64,000 nucleotides of DNA. Source: an uncultured delta proteobacterium (GTDB lineage: Bacteria; Desulfobacterota; Syntrophia; Syntrophales; UBA8958). Of the stretch, positions 41,812 to 54,562 are shown piece by piece; position 1 is the stretch's first letter, and each line of letters opens with the position of its first letter. The stretch lies in the NCBI GenBank assembly GCA_903885795.1, contig CAISJV010000017.1, positions 62,001 through 126,000 of the forward strand, in the 5' to 3' direction. Both the position numbers and the translations under genes were made by a program. Below the pieces are notes generated by a model that searched no databases, was not told where the DNA came from, and worked only from the letters and a program-made list of their open reading frames with translations.

Positions 41812-43179
41812 TTACAACCTTTTGAGTTTCTCAACAAGAGTGGTGCGATTCAGATTGAGCATCTTTGCCGCGCGGTTTTTTACGCCGCCGCATTTGTCAA
41901 GGGCTTTTAAAAGGAGATCCTTTTCGAATTGAACAACCATGTTATTGAAATCAACGCCTTCTTCAGGAAAATCACCGCTGTATTTGGCGGAGGCGGGAAT
42001 CCTTCTCAGAGCTATTTTGTTCGGTAAATCCTCTATGCCGATCTCACCTTCTTCCTTCATAACCACAAGCATTTCTATCAAGTTCTCGAGTTCTCTTACA
42101 TTACCGGGCCAGGGGTATTCCAGCAGCATGTTCATCACCGCCGGGGAAATCCGGTGCACGTTCTTCTTTTTTAACTTGTTTACCTTCTTTAAGAAATGAT
42201 TGGCCAATATCGTTAGATCCATCCCCCTTTCTCTAAGGGGAGGCAAATAAATAGGAATGACGTTAATGCGATAAAAAAGATCTTCCCGGAAGCGTTTTTC
42301 TTCGACAAGTTTCTCCAGGTCCTGATTCGTTGCGGCAATTATTCTGACATCGGCGTTGATGGTCTTAACGCCCCCGATTCTTTCAAATTGCTTCTCCTGA
42401 ATCACCCTCAAAAGCTTGACCTGAAGAGCGGGGCTCATATCGCCTATTTCGTCGAGAAAGATCGTCCCCCCCTGGGCGAGTTCGAATCTGCCGATTCTGG
42501 TTCTGATGGCCCCGGTAAAGGCCCCCTTTTCGTGGCCAAAAAGCTCGCTCTCCAGGAGTTCTTCCGGAATGGCGCCGCAATTGACGGGGACAAGGGGCTT
42601 ATCTTTTCGCTCGCTGTTAAAATGAATCGCCCGGGCAACCAGTTCTTTCCCGGTGCCGCTATCACCATGAATAAGGACAGTGCTATCCGTCGTAGCAACC
42701 TTCTCAATCTTTTCAAATACTTTCTTCATCGGCTCGCTGTATCCGATCATTTTACCGAAATCGGAGTGGCCTTTCAGTCGATCCTTAAGGAGAATGTTTT
42801 CTTCCTTTAATTTAACATAGGATAAGGCCCTCTCGATCGTGATTTTGACGAGGTCGTTTTTTAGAGGTTTGGTGATGTAGTCAAAGGCCCCCATCTTCAT
42901 GGCATCAACAGCAGAGTGGACACTTGCGTAACCCGTGATGAGAATAACAAGATTATTCGTGTTTATTTCCTTAACAAACCGCAACAATTCAAGCCCATCC
43001 GCATTGGGCATCCGCAGATCGGTGATTACGAGATCATAGCGGTCTCTCATAAATTCATCCATGCCCTGCTTTCCATCTGCCACGGCCTTGGCGAGGTAAC
43101 CGCTTTCCTCAACGAGCTCCACCAAATTCTGACGATTGAGTTCATCATCTTCGGCAATGAGGATCCTGAATGCTTTCAT
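41812..43179 (-). CDS. Second sigma-54 activator, NtrC-type response regulator
   Basis: About 455 residues. The receiver has the acceptor aspartate in [13 protein letters not shown], and the AAA+ domain has [17 protein letters not shown] and [16 protein letters not shown], so sigma-54 contact is expected. Walker B is [16 protein letters not shown]. The C-terminal Fis-type DNA-binding helices are [20 protein letters not shown]. No cognate kinase gene is adjacent. It lies beside the chemotaxis genes and may control cheD or the first MCP. AAAGGAAG precedes the ATG at 43179; longer frames have no such site. Confidence 0.9.
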   Translation of the reverse strand: MKAFRILIAEDDELNRQNLVELVEESGYLAKAVADGKQGMDEFMRDRYDLVITDLRMPNADGLELLRFVKEINTNNLVILITGYASVHSAVDAMKMGAFDYITKPLKNDLVKITIERALSYVKLKEENILLKDRLKGHSDFGKMIGYSEPMKKVFEKIEKVATTDSTVLIHGDSGTGKELVARAIHFNSERKDKPLVPVNCGAIPEELLESELFGHEKGAFTGAIRTRIGRFELAQGGTIFLDEIGDMSPALQVKLLRVIQEKQFERIGGVKTINADVRIIAATNQDLEKLVEEKRFREDLFYRINVIPIYLPPLRERGMDLTILANHFLKKVNKLKKKNVHRISPAVMNMLLEYPWPGNVRELENLIEMLVVMKEEGEIGIEDLPNKIALRRIPASAKYSGDFPEEGVDFNNMVVQFEKDLLLKALDKCGGVKNRAAKMLNLNRTTLVEKLKRL

Positions 43180-43213
43180 AAAGACTTTACTTCCTTTCTT
43201 CAAATGGTAACTC

Positions 43214-43269
43214 GTCAATAGTCTGACATACTCTGTCAAAATACCCGTCAAAGTCAAGATATTTTTGAC
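43214..43269. promoter_or_regulatory. Cluster of GTCAA/TTGAC motifs
   Basis: GTCAA occurs at 43214, 43235, 43247 and 43253 and TTGAC at 43265, within 56 bases. The pair at 43253 and 43265 forms a loose palindrome. Such grouping upstream of an activator gene suggests a binding region, possibly for self-regulation. Confidence 0.3.
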
Positions 43270-43484
43270 GTGTGTACACTGTCGCAATGGGTCTCCCCCA
43301 TATACCCACCCGGGCATACGAGCACATTTTTATTCATATCTTCCCCTAGCGTTGTTCTTCGGATTACCAAGTTAAATTCGGCCTGAAAGTTATGGGGGCA
43401 AATTTCTTTTTTACAACACACGGCAGGTAATCTTGCATGGGGATTTATGTGATTTGTCAGTGTACTCGAATTCGTGGCAGGTCG

Positions 43485-43500
43485 TGGCCTTGATTTTGCA
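43485..43500 (+). promoter_or_regulatory. Candidate sigma-54 promoter of the first MCP gene
   Basis: TGGCCTTGATTTTGCA, with GG and GC ten bases apart. The start site would be near 43512, about 49 bases ahead of the ATG at 43561. It would drive the MCP-cheR-response regulator-cheB-cheA-cheW run. Confidence 0.7.
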
Positions 43501-43560
43501 ATTATCGCCAAACCGGAGCAATCCATGAGAGACAAAATATCCATTAAGGAGAATTACAAT

Positions 43561-45444
43561 ATGAGAAGAACATCTTTGCGCACAAAACTTTTAACAGGAG
43601 GCATTCTGATCGTCCTTATCCCCCTCCTCGTGGTCGGCATTTTCTCAGCCTACAAATCATCTACGGCCCTTCAGGATATTTCACTCGAACAGTCTGTCAC
43701 TGTGGCTAAAAACCTCTCCGCCATGGTGCAGATGACCCTAGTTGAAGAAATCAAACTTTTGTCCGCCTTCTCCGTTGACCCGGCATTTATTGACGCCACG
43801 GCTGGAAACAGTGACATTGCCGTGGCCAGGCTTACGGAGATGATGAAAAAAATAGGCGGCGAATATGAAGTCCTCTTTGTGGCCGATGCAACGGGGCTCA
43901 TTAAGGCGGACGGCATCGGGGGATCCTACAATGGCATCAACATCGGGGAGCGGGATTATTTCGTTGCGTCCAAGGCGGGTAAGGCCAACGTCGGCACAGT
44001 GATCAAATCGAAAAAGACTGGAAACCCCGTTGTCGTCATCGCCGCCCCCATTTATAAGGACGGAAATTTTTCCGGCATCGTCGCCGCGGCCATGAAGACC
44101 GACACCCTGATCGAAAAAATATCTTCGATTAAGATCGGCAAGACCGGGTATGCCTTTATGGCGGATAAAACAGGTCTCGTCATCGCCCATCCCAAAAAGG
44201 AATTCGTTCTCGAAATGAATTTTAACACCATCCAGGGCATGGAACATATCACCAAAAGAATGCTTGCCTTCGAGACGGGTTCCGATCACTACACTTTCAA
44301 GGGAGTGGACAAGATTGCAGGCTTTGCCCCCGTGGAAATTTCAAGCTGGGCCATCGGTGTTACCCAAGATGAATCGGAATTCCTAGGGGCCGCCAATGCC
44401 ATCAGGAATATCATCGTCGTCTTCGCCGGTGTCTTTCTCCTTCTCACCGTGGTGGGCGTTCTCTATTTCGCCCGCGGCATAACTCTCCCCATCGGCAAGG
44501 CAACGGCAGAACTGACCGAAGCCTCTACACAGGTTGCTGCCGCCTCGAGTCAGGTTGCATCAGCCAGCCAGTCCCTCGCCGAAGGGGCCTCCGAGCAGGC
44601 ATCTGCCCTCGAAGAGACCTCCTCTTCCCTGGAAGAGATGTCTTCCATGACCAAACAGAACGCGGGTAATGCCTCTCAGGCGGACAGTTTGATGAAACAG
44701 GCCAATTCCGTGGTCAAGAGGGCCAACGAATCCATGGCCGAACTGACCCGTTCCATGGGTGACATCTCTGCAGCAAGCATGGAGACATCAAAGATCATTA
44801 AAACCATCGATGAGATCGCCTTTCAGACGAACCTCCTGGCCCTGAACGCTGCCGTGGAAGCGGCAAGGGCCGGGGAAGCAGGCGCCGGTTTTGCTGTTGT
44901 CGCCGAAGAAGTCAGAAATCTGGCCATGCGGGCGGCAGAAGCGGCAAAGAATACCTCCGCCCTCATCGAAACGACGGTGATCAAGATCAAGGACGGCTCC
45001 AATCTCGTATCCAAAACAAACGAAGCCTTTTTGGAAGTTGCGGCGAGCGCCTCCAAGGTCGGCGAGCTGGTCGGCGAGATTTCCGCTGCCTCCAATGAAC
45101 AAGCTCAGGGCATTGACCAGATCACCAAGGCGGTCGCTGAAATGGACAAGGTTACCCAGGAAACGGCAGCCCATGCAGAAGAATCCGCCTCCGCGTCCGA
45201 AGAAATGAATGCCCAGGCGGAACAGATGAAGCATGTCACTGCGGAACTAATGAATATCATCGGTGGGAATACGGAACACCCGCACAACGGAGGTGGCGGA
45301 GCGAAGACGTCGGGATTTCGCAAAGTCCTCCGCCTTACGGAGGCCGGCCGGAAAGATGGACCGTCCGTTCACTTTAGCACGGTTAAAGGGCGACAGGCAA
45401 CGAAGATGAATCTCGTGGAAGATGGTTCTTTCTCGGACTTCTGA
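43561..45444 (+). CDS. Methyl-accepting chemotaxis protein, Cache sensor
   Basis: 627 residues. A membrane helix (about residues 12-34) leads into a periplasmic domain of about 250 residues with the dCache pattern [20 protein letters not shown] and [20 protein letters not shown]. The second membrane helix follows ([20 protein letters not shown]), then a signalling domain with the tip [24 protein letters not shown] seems reduced to its first helix, because [14 protein letters not shown] runs straight into the coiled coil. The C-terminus is acidic (DGSFSDF). AAGGAG precedes the ATG at 43561. Confidence 0.93.
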   Translation: MRRTSLRTKLLTGGILIVLIPLLVVGIFSAYKSSTALQDISLEQSVTVAKNLSAMVQMTLVEEIKLLSAFSVDPAFIDATAGNSDIAVARLTEMMKKIGGEYEVLFVADATGLIKADGIGGSYNGINIGERDYFVASKAGKANVGTVIKSKKTGNPVVVIAAPIYKDGNFSGIVAAAMKTDTLIEKISSIKIGKTGYAFMADKTGLVIAHPKKEFVLEMNFNTIQGMEHITKRMLAFETGSDHYTFKGVDKIAGFAPVEISSWAIGVTQDESEFLGAANAIRNIIVVFAGVFLLLTVVGVLYFARGITLPIGKATAELTEASTQVAAASSQVASASQSLAEGASEQASALEETSSSLEEMSSMTKQNAGNASQADSLMKQANSVVKRANESMAELTRSMGDISAASMETSKIIKTIDEIAFQTNLLALNAAVEAARAGEAGAGFAVVAEEVRNLAMRAAEAAKNTSALIETTVIKIKDGSNLVSKTNEAFLEVAASASKVGELVGEISAASNEQAQGIDQITKAVAEMDKVTQETAAHAEESASASEEMNAQAEQMKHVTAELMNIIGGNTEHPHNGGGGAKTSGFRKVLRLTEAGRKDGPSVHFSTVKGRQATKMNLVEDGSFSDF

Positions 45445-45445
45445 T

Positions 45446-46258
45446 ATGCAGTTTCTTAACGCTGAAATGAAAGATAGTGATTTTGACCGGATCAGCAAGC
45501 TTGTTTACGAGCAGTGCGGAATCCATCTGCACGACGGGAAAAAAGAGCTTGTCAAGGCCCGGTTGGGAAAGCGACTCAGGGAAGGAAATTTCAGATCTTT
45601 TGCCGATTATTACAGCCATGTGACGACCCGTGAAGGTCAGGAGGAATTGATCACCATGATTGATTCCATCTCCACCAACCTGACCTATTTTTTCAGGGAG
45701 GAGAGTCACTTCCGGAAGTTGGAGAAGATTTTACCGAAATTGCCGGAAAACAATAAACTCAACCTGTGGTGCGCCGGTTGCTCTACGGGAGAGGAACCAT
45801 ATTCCATAGCCATGACCGTCAGGGAACGTGTCAACTCAAGTATCGTTAATGTCAAAATATTGGCTACAGATATATCAACGAAGGTTCTCAAAACCGCTCA
45901 GGCTGCCGTCTATTCGACGGAGAGAATCGACAAGGTTCCCCAAGCCCTGTTAAGAAAATATTTCCAGTATGGCACCGGCAATTCTTCTGGGCTCTATCGA
46001 GTGAAAAAGGAGCTCCGCGATCTGATAGAATTCCGACGCTTGAACCTCATTGAACCGTTTCCGCAGCAATTTCGGTTCCACGTAATCTTTTGCCGAAATG
46101 TCATGATCTATTTCGATAAGGCTACTCAAAGCGTTCTTGTCAATAAATATTACGAACACCTGGAAAAAGGTGGTTATTTATTCGTCGGTCATTCAGAAAG
46201 CCTCACGGGATTGTCCCATCCCTTCAAGTATTCTGAACCGAGCATCTATAGAAAATAA
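45446..46258 (+). CDS. cheR: Chemotaxis methyltransferase CheR
   Basis: About 270 residues. The N-terminal helical domain (ISKLVYEQCGIHLHDGKKEL) is followed by the S-adenosylmethionine-binding fold with NLWCAGCSTGEEPYSIAM, VKILATDIS and FCRNVMIYFDK. It methylates receptor glutamates. The ATG at 45446 lies one base after the MCP stop; the ATG at 45422 would overlap that gene, and neither has a strong ribosome-binding site. It is coupled to the upstream MCP. Confidence 0.95.
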   Translation: MQFLNAEMKDSDFDRISKLVYEQCGIHLHDGKKELVKARLGKRLREGNFRSFADYYSHVTTREGQEELITMIDSISTNLTYFFREESHFRKLEKILPKLPENNKLNLWCAGCSTGEEPYSIAMTVRERVNSSIVNVKILATDISTKVLKTAQAAVYSTERIDKVPQALLRKYFQYGTGNSSGLYRVKKELRDLIEFRRLNLIEPFPQQFRFHVIFCRNVMIYFDKATQSVLVNKYYEHLEKGGYLFVGHSESLTGLSHPFKYSEPSIYRK

Positions 46259-46280
46259 CGGAAGGATCGGTGTCGAGACC

Positions 46281-46712
46281 ATGGCTTTCAATATTCTAAT
46301 CGTTGATGATTCTCTTTCCATGAGGGCGGTGATCAGGAAGATTATCGGCCTCTCGGGGATAGGCACCGACAAGTGCTATGAGGCACAGAATGGACGTGAG
46401 GCTCTTGAGGTGCTGGCCGGAAACTGGGTTGACATTATACTCTCCGACATTAACATGCCCGAGATGAACGGTATTGAATTTTTAAAGGCCCTCCGTTCCG
46501 ACCAACTATTTAAAGAGATCCCCGTAATTCTTATCAGCACCGAGGCCAACACTGAAAGGATCAAAGAGGCAGCCCTGCTTGGAGCAAGAGGATTTCTGAA
46601 AAAACCATTTGTTCCCGAAGAGCTGCGCAAACTACTCTACGAGGTCCTCGGATTGAGCAGCGAAGGCGAATACGGCGATAATTATCAAGATACCGAGGCG
46701 ATGGATTTTTAG
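46281..46712 (+). CDS. CheY-like single-domain response regulator
   Basis: 143 residues. The acidic pair in ILIVDDSLSMRAVIRKII, acceptor aspartate in IILSDINMPEMNG, switch position in VILISTEAN and lysine in FLKKPFVPEEL are all present. It differs from the motor-type cheY at 39369. Lying between cheR and cheB, it may be a phosphate sink or adapt the receptor system. I start it at 46281 because the receiver fold begins there; an in-frame ATG at 46137 would run inside cheR. Confidence 0.92.
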   Translation: MAFNILIVDDSLSMRAVIRKIIGLSGIGTDKCYEAQNGREALEVLAGNWVDIILSDINMPEMNGIEFLKALRSDQLFKEIPVILISTEANTERIKEAALLGARGFLKKPFVPEELRKLLYEVLGLSSEGEYGDNYQDTEAMDF

Positions 46713-46738
46713 GATATCATGACACAGGAGGACTATAA

Positions 46739-49992
<3,254 letters not shown>

Positions 49993-50072
49993 CAGGGCAG
50001 AATATAATCACGCAAGCAATTATATTTATTCGATAATGACTCTCCTGAGTCAATTAAAGGAGGAAATAGATC

Positions 50073-50588
50073 ATGACAGAGGGCATAGTAGCAACAATGG
50101 ACCAGGCAGTGAAGGCCATTTCCAATCGTGAGGGCAAGTATCTGACCTTTACCCTGGCGGAAGAGGAATATGGTATCGGAATCCTTAAAGTTAAAGAGAT
50201 TATCGGTATGATGACAATTACCACGGTTCCGCAAACACCAGGATATGTCAAGGGCGTCATCAACCTCCGGGGGAAAGTAATTCCCGTTATCGATCTGCGG
50301 CTGAAATTCGGCATGGAAGCGATGGTTTATACGGAAAGAACCTGCATTATCGTGGTGGAAATAACGGGACCTAACGCGAAAATTCCTATGGGCATTGTCG
50401 TCGATTCCGTATCGGAAGTCCTCAACATTAAATCCGGCGACATCGAAGACACCCCGACATTCGGCAGTAAAATGGACACCGCCTATATCCTCGGCATGGC
50501 CAAAACGGGAGGAGGCGTCAAAATTCTCCTTGATATCGACAAGGTCCTTAACACGGAAGAAATGGGTCTTCTGGATCGCATGGCGTGA
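50073..50588 (+). CDS. cheW: Chemotaxis coupling protein CheW
   Basis: 171 residues, a single CheW domain. The pattern KYLTFTLAEEEYGIGILKVK, then VPQTPGYVKGVINLRGKVIP and VIDLRLKFGM, is typical. It links receptors to CheA. AAAGGAGG lies ahead of the ATG. It is 80 bases past cheA. After it the gap to the Cache gene is about 117 bases and shows no promoter I recognise. Confidence 0.97.
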   Translation: MTEGIVATMDQAVKAISNREGKYLTFTLAEEEYGIGILKVKEIIGMMTITTVPQTPGYVKGVINLRGKVIPVIDLRLKFGMEAMVYTERTCIIVVEITGPNAKIPMGIVVDSVSEVLNIKSGDIEDTPTFGSKMDTAYILGMAKTGGGVKILLDIDKVLNTEEMGLLDRMA

Positions 50589-50705
50589 TCATTTTTTTAT
50601 TTTAAATAATGAAATGAGAGGGGGGATAAATAAAAAGCGGATTGAATGTTTCAGAGGTAGATAACGATTAATTTAATCAATAATATTAAGAAGGGGGAAA
50701 GAGGA

Positions 50706-51155
50706 ATGAAGAAAATACTGATGGCGGTTATAATTTGTCTGCTGACGACAGGTTTTGTTTACGCTCAGGAAAAAGGAACTGCCAAGGAGGCCCAGGATCT
50801 TGTGACAAAAGCCATTGCCTATTACAAGGCCAACGGCAAGGATAAGGCCTTTGCGGCCATTAATGACCCCAAAGGTCAGTTCACCAAAAAAGATCTTTAT
50901 GTCTTTGTCTTCGACTTCAATACGGTCTGCCTAGCCCACGGCGCCAACAAGGGACTTATCGGCAAGAACCTTAAAGAACTCAAGGACAGTAATGGAAAGC
51001 AGTTCATGAATGAAATGACCATGGGAGCCAAAACCAAAGGCAAAGGCTGGCAGGATTATAACTGGACAAACCCGACGACCAAAAAGATTGAAGCCAAGTC
51101 ATCCTATTACGTCAAAGAGGGTGACCTGTTCTTCGGCTGCGGGATCTATAAATAA
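50706..51155 (+). CDS. Exported single-Cache-domain protein
   Basis: 149 residues with a signal peptide (residues 1-21, ending VYAQE). The mature part is a sCache_2-like sensor fold (FAAINDPKGQFTKKDLYVFV, then HGANKGLIGKNLKELKDSNG and IEAKSSYYVKEGDLFFGCGI). It has no membrane anchor or signalling domain, so it may be a soluble periplasmic ligand-binding partner. The next gene is an MCP with a helical rather than Cache sensor, which makes a shared task plausible. AAGAAGGGGGAAAGAGG precedes the ATG. Confidence 0.85.
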   Translation: MKKILMAVIICLLTTGFVYAQEKGTAKEAQDLVTKAIAYYKANGKDKAFAAINDPKGQFTKKDLYVFVFDFNTVCLAHGANKGLIGKNLKELKDSNGKQFMNEMTMGAKTKGKGWQDYNWTNPTTKKIEAKSSYYVKEGDLFFGCGIYK

Positions 51156-51167
51156 CCATTTAAGGCT

Positions 51168-51206
51168 ATGGAGACCAGACATACCTCCGGTCTGTCTGGT
51201 CTCCAT
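51168..51206 (+). promoter_or_regulatory. Hairpin between the Cache gene and the second MCP
   Basis: ATGGAGACCAGACA and TGTCTGGTCTCCAT form a perfect 14-bp stem with an 11-base loop. No run of T follows (CTAAAAAGAGG), so it is not a standard terminator. It starts 13 bases after the Cache stop and ends before the ribosome-binding site of the MCP at 51228. It might limit read-through or stabilise the upstream message. Confidence 0.6.
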
Positions 51207-51227
51207 CTAAAAAGAGGGGACAGTATA

Positions 51228-52823
51228 ATGAGAAGAATTATCAACAACTTGAGAATGGCTAACAAATTAATCCTAGCACCTATGACCGCCGTTTTCTTTT
51301 TATTGGTGCTGGCCTATGTATCTTACTACGGACTTAGCGGGCAGAAGACGGCCCTTGAGGATATCTTCAACAACCGTTTCAGGGCTTATCAGAGCAGTTC
51401 TGAAATTATAAGAACCATCGCCAATGTTCATGCCAATCTCTACAAGTGCATCAGTTGGGCGGGAGCCAACATGGACGCCCAAAAGACCGAATCCCTGGGC
51501 AAGGAACAGCGTAGCGCCATTGAAAAGACCATTGGCCATATTCAGAACATCATGAAATCGGAAACCTTGACGGCGGAGGAGAAAAAACTTTATCAGGACA
51601 CCTTGCAGCAATTAAAGGATTATCAGATTCCGGCAAATGGAATCCTGGACATGGTTACAACGGATTTGAATGCCTCAACCATGTTCATGGCCAATACGGA
51701 TGAAAAATACCAGGTCCTCAACAGGACCATGGGGCAGCTCATGGAACTTGAAACCAAACTCAGCAAGGATAAATATGATGCAGCAATGACAAGTTTTGCC
51801 GCTGTCTTGAAGATCCTGATCACAGTGATGTTGGTTGCCGTGGTATTGTTTGTCATCATCAACGTGTTTATGGCCCGCATTATTACCCAGCCCATCATGA
51901 AAACAATCGATGTTGTTCGCAGGGTAGCTGAAGGGGATCTTACCCAGGATATCGATGTGAATTCTAAGGACGAGATAGGTGAACTGGCCGATTCCGTGAA
52001 CACCATGCAGAGCAAAATGGGAGAAGCAGTGGGTCAGTCTTTGATGACTGCAGAGATTTTGTCCGAGGCGGCCTCGGAACAAGCGGCCGCCATTGAGGAG
52101 ACATCGGCATCTCTCGATGAAATGGCGTCCATGACCAGGCGGAACGCCAGCAACACCACCGAGGCCAACAGTCTTATGAACACGGCAAAACAGGCTATTC
52201 AAAAGGCGAATATCTCCATGGCTGATCTTACACTTTCGATGAAGCAGATCGCCACGTCAAGTGAACAGACCCAGAAAATTGTGAAAAGTATCGACGAGAT
52301 TGCCTTTCAGACCAACCTGCTCGCGCTGAATGCCGCCGTGGAAGCGGCTCGTGCCGGTGAGGCCGGCGCCGGATTTGCTGTAGTTGCCGATGAGGTAAGG
52401 AATCTCGCCATGCGCGCCACCGAGGCGGCACGTAATACCTCCGAGCTGATAGATGACATCGCCGTCAAGGTCAAAGGTGGGGATAGTCTGGTAAATGTAA
52501 CCAATAATGCCTTTCAGCAGGTTACGGCGAGTTCTTCAAAGGTAGTGGAGCTGATGGCAGAGATTGCCGCCGCTTCCCAGGAACAGTCCCAGGGGATCGA
52601 TCAGGTCAATCGCGCCGTGGCCGAAATGAATCAGGTAACCCAACAAAATGCCGCCAGCGCCGAGGAACTGGCCTCAATTATGTCGATGTTCAAGACAAAT
52701 TATGAGGGCGGACACGCGGCAGGGGCATCAAAGATGAAGCGATTGCCTGCCCCTGCCTCCCGGGGATTTTCCCGTGCAGTCTCTCCCGAAAAGGCGATTC
52801 CCATGGGTGAAGACGACTTTTGA
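51228..52823 (+). CDS. Methyl-accepting chemotaxis protein, helical-bundle sensor
   Basis: 531 residues. The first membrane helix ([20 protein letters not shown]) is followed by a periplasmic four-helix-bundle-like domain of about 155 residues, a second helix ([20 protein letters not shown]) and an intact HAMP ([20 protein letters not shown], then [13 protein letters not shown]). The signalling tip is [20 protein letters not shown]. The sequence ends GEDDF, like the first MCP an acidic tail. GAGGGGA lies just before the ATG. It follows the Cache gene after a stable hairpin. Confidence 0.95.
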   Translation: MRRIINNLRMANKLILAPMTAVFFLLVLAYVSYYGLSGQKTALEDIFNNRFRAYQSSSEIIRTIANVHANLYKCISWAGANMDAQKTESLGKEQRSAIEKTIGHIQNIMKSETLTAEEKKLYQDTLQQLKDYQIPANGILDMVTTDLNASTMFMANTDEKYQVLNRTMGQLMELETKLSKDKYDAAMTSFAAVLKILITVMLVAVVLFVIINVFMARIITQPIMKTIDVVRRVAEGDLTQDIDVNSKDEIGELADSVNTMQSKMGEAVGQSLMTAEILSEAASEQAAAIEETSASLDEMASMTRRNASNTTEANSLMNTAKQAIQKANISMADLTLSMKQIATSSEQTQKIVKSIDEIAFQTNLLALNAAVEAARAGEAGAGFAVVADEVRNLAMRATEAARNTSELIDDIAVKVKGGDSLVNVTNNAFQQVTASSSKVVELMAEIAAASQEQSQGIDQVNRAVAEMNQVTQQNAASAEELASIMSMFKTNYEGGHAAGASKMKRLPAPASRGFSRAVSPEKAIPMGEDDF

Positions 52824-52926
52824 TCGTACCTGGTTTGTAAATAATTTTGATAAAAGATTCCGTTCCTCTCTTTTAATTATTTTATTAAAATACTCTCGCT
52901 AAGGTAGTCGTTATGGAGAATAAGGC

Positions 52927-53316
52927 ATGGAAAAAAGAGTTCTGGTCGTAGACGACGAACCGTCGATGCTTGACTTCATGGAGACGGTCCTTGAGGACGC
53001 GGGATATGGAGTGTTTTTAGCCGAGGGCGCGGAAAAGGCGCTGGACATTTTTTCCCGTCACGAGGTATCACTCGTATTTCTTGACCTGCGGCTATTTGGA
53101 GTAAACGGAATTGAGCTGTGCCGTCAAATGCGCCTAATGAAACCCCTCACTATCCTGTATGCCATGACAGGCTGGTCAGGCTTATTCGACATCGAGGAAT
53201 GCCGGGAAGCTGGCTTCGATGATTATTTTGCAAAACCATTGGGAATCGAAGCGATTTTGAAGGCTGTCGAAGGCGCCTTCGAGAAAAGGGAGCGCTGGTT
53301 GAATAAATTCAAGTAA
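52927..53316 (+). CDS. Single-domain response regulator
   Basis: 129 residues. The receiver has RVLVVDDEPSMLDFMETVLE, the acceptor in VFLDLRLFGVNG, the switch threonine in YAMTGWSG and the lysine in YFAKPLG. The loop after the acceptor is unusual (RLFG rather than RMPG). It precedes a CheX fusion gene by 23 bases, so the two may form a signalling pair. No output domain is present. Confidence 0.9.
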   Translation: MEKRVLVVDDEPSMLDFMETVLEDAGYGVFLAEGAEKALDIFSRHEVSLVFLDLRLFGVNGIELCRQMRLMKPLTILYAMTGWSGLFDIEECREAGFDDYFAKPLGIEAILKAVEGAFEKRERWLNKFK

Positions 53317-53339
53317 ATATGACAGGATAAAAAGTACTA

Positions 53340-54191
53340 ATGGATGTCGAATACATCAATCCTTTTTTGAATGGAACACTAGAAGTTATAAATATAATGG
53401 CCTCTTTTCAACCTGTTCCTGGAAAGCCCTATGTGAAGAAAGACGATCTTTCCCACGGTGACATCTCAGGAATAATCGGAATTACCGGCGATGCCGTCGG
53501 TTCCCTGGCGATCAGTTTTAGTGAAAAGTGCATCTGTAATATCGTGGGCCGTATGCTTGGTGAGACCTATAGCATTATTAATCATGATGTTCTCGATGCC
53601 GTTGGCGAACTTACGAACATGATCTCCGGCGTAGCCCGCACCCATCTGGAAAAGAAGGGCATGTCTGTCTTTGCCGCCATACCCTCTGTTATTTTCGGGT
53701 CAAATCATACGATCAATCATATTTTGAAAAGCCCGAGCATCGTCATACCCTTCTCCACACCAAGTGGCCCTTTCTTTGCCGATGTATGCATCCGAACCTC
53801 AAGTGTTCAGTGGAAAAACTCCTCTTTATACGGGGTCGTCAACACTCCAACCCTTGTCGAAGCGAAGACTTCTGGTCCTGACCCTGTCGCTGCTAAACCT
53901 GACAACCTGGAACCAACCGACAGGCTGGAACTCTTGAAAAATAAACTTTCCGAATTTCTCAAGGCCAGGAGCGCAATCCAGAACGAGTTGGCGGAAAAAC
54001 CATTTATGGAGATAGCCCGAAGACAATTATACAAGAAAAACATCCCTCTCCTCGATGCCAAGATCAAACGCCTTAAGCTTGACGTCACGGCAATCGAAAT
54101 GCTGCAAAAGATGACGAAAGATGATTTGGAGAATCCCAAGATTGTTAAACACTATCAACATTATGATCCCAAAAAGACGAGGGAAAAATGA
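53340..54191 (+). CDS. CheX-domain protein with C-terminal helical extension
   Basis: 283 residues. Residues 1-155 are a CheX domain close to the one at 38888-39367, with the catalytic ExxN in AVGELTNMISGVARTHLEKK. After a linker, the last 90 residues form charged helices (LLKNKLSEFLKARSAIQNEL, then LLDAKIKRLKLDVTAIEMLQ) that I do not recognise. It probably dephosphorylates the preceding receiver or CheY-P; the tail may target it. It overlaps the next gene by four bases. Confidence 0.85.
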   Translation: MDVEYINPFLNGTLEVINIMASFQPVPGKPYVKKDDLSHGDISGIIGITGDAVGSLAISFSEKCICNIVGRMLGETYSIINHDVLDAVGELTNMISGVARTHLEKKGMSVFAAIPSVIFGSNHTINHILKSPSIVIPFSTPSGPFFADVCIRTSSVQWKNSSLYGVVNTPTLVEAKTSGPDPVAAKPDNLEPTDRLELLKNKLSEFLKARSAIQNELAEKPFMEIARRQLYKKNIPLLDAKIKRLKLDVTAIEMLQKMTKDDLENPKIVKHYQHYDPKKTREK

Positions 54192-54535
54192 AGCCAATAA
54201 TGTGTAGAATGTTCGCGGGGATGTTTTTGGGGACACTTATGGGAATGCTTTCCTATACCAGCATTCTTGCTCTCACCAACGACCAGGTACTGGCCCTGAG
54301 AAAAGCCGGAGTCAGCGACCGGACCATTCAACTGATGATTGAGCAGGAGAGGGATGCAAAACAGAACCCTTACGATACCATGGGTACAAAAGAAATTACT
54401 GAAAGTGACGGAAATCGTGCCGTCATTTACTCAACCGGCAAATCCGACCGCTCCGGGGAAATCTCTGAAAAAGAGAAGGTCGAAAAAGCCTGGCAAATGC
54501 TCCAAAGCATCATCGTCGACGGTAGACCGAAATAA
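54188..54535 (+). CDS. Small exported protein of unknown function
   Basis: 115 residues. A signal-like N-terminus (MFLGTLMGMLSYTSILA) is followed by LTNDQVLALRKAGVSDRTIQ, a short helix pair seen in many small exported proteins (xVxALxKAGxSDxxI), and a polar tail. There are no catalytic motifs. The ATG overlaps the stop of the CheX fusion gene, so it is expressed with the signalling cluster. I cannot give a function. Confidence 0.6.
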   Translation: MKPIMCRMFAGMFLGTLMGMLSYTSILALTNDQVLALRKAGVSDRTIQLMIEQERDAKQNPYDTMGTKEITESDGNRAVIYSTGKSDRSGEISEKEKVEKAWQMLQSIIVDGRPK

Positions 54536-54562
54536 ACGGAGAGACAACATGGGGCTAGCATT

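Larger units (their letters stand above)
43180..43560. other. Divergent regulatory region before the first MCP
   Basis: 381 bp between the sigma-54 activator gene and the divergent MCP gene. It holds a sigma-54 promoter for the MCP (43485-43500) and, nearer the activator gene, four GTCAA repeats and a TTGAC on the plus strand (43214-43269), the last two forming GTCAAGATATTTTTGAC. No convincing small gene is seen. I could not identify the promoter of the activator gene itself. Confidence 0.55.

Noticed and set aside
43285-43300. A sigma-54 site for the second activator gene (GG and GC ten bases apart near 43290, minus strand)
   Set aside because: The -24 box is GGGGA rather than TGGCA and it lies more than 100 bases from the gene, so I do not call it.
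43254-43544. Minus-strand open frame of about 96 codons in the divergent regulatory region
   Set aside because: It covers the sigma-54 promoter and the motif cluster, has no ribosome-binding site and resembles no protein I know.
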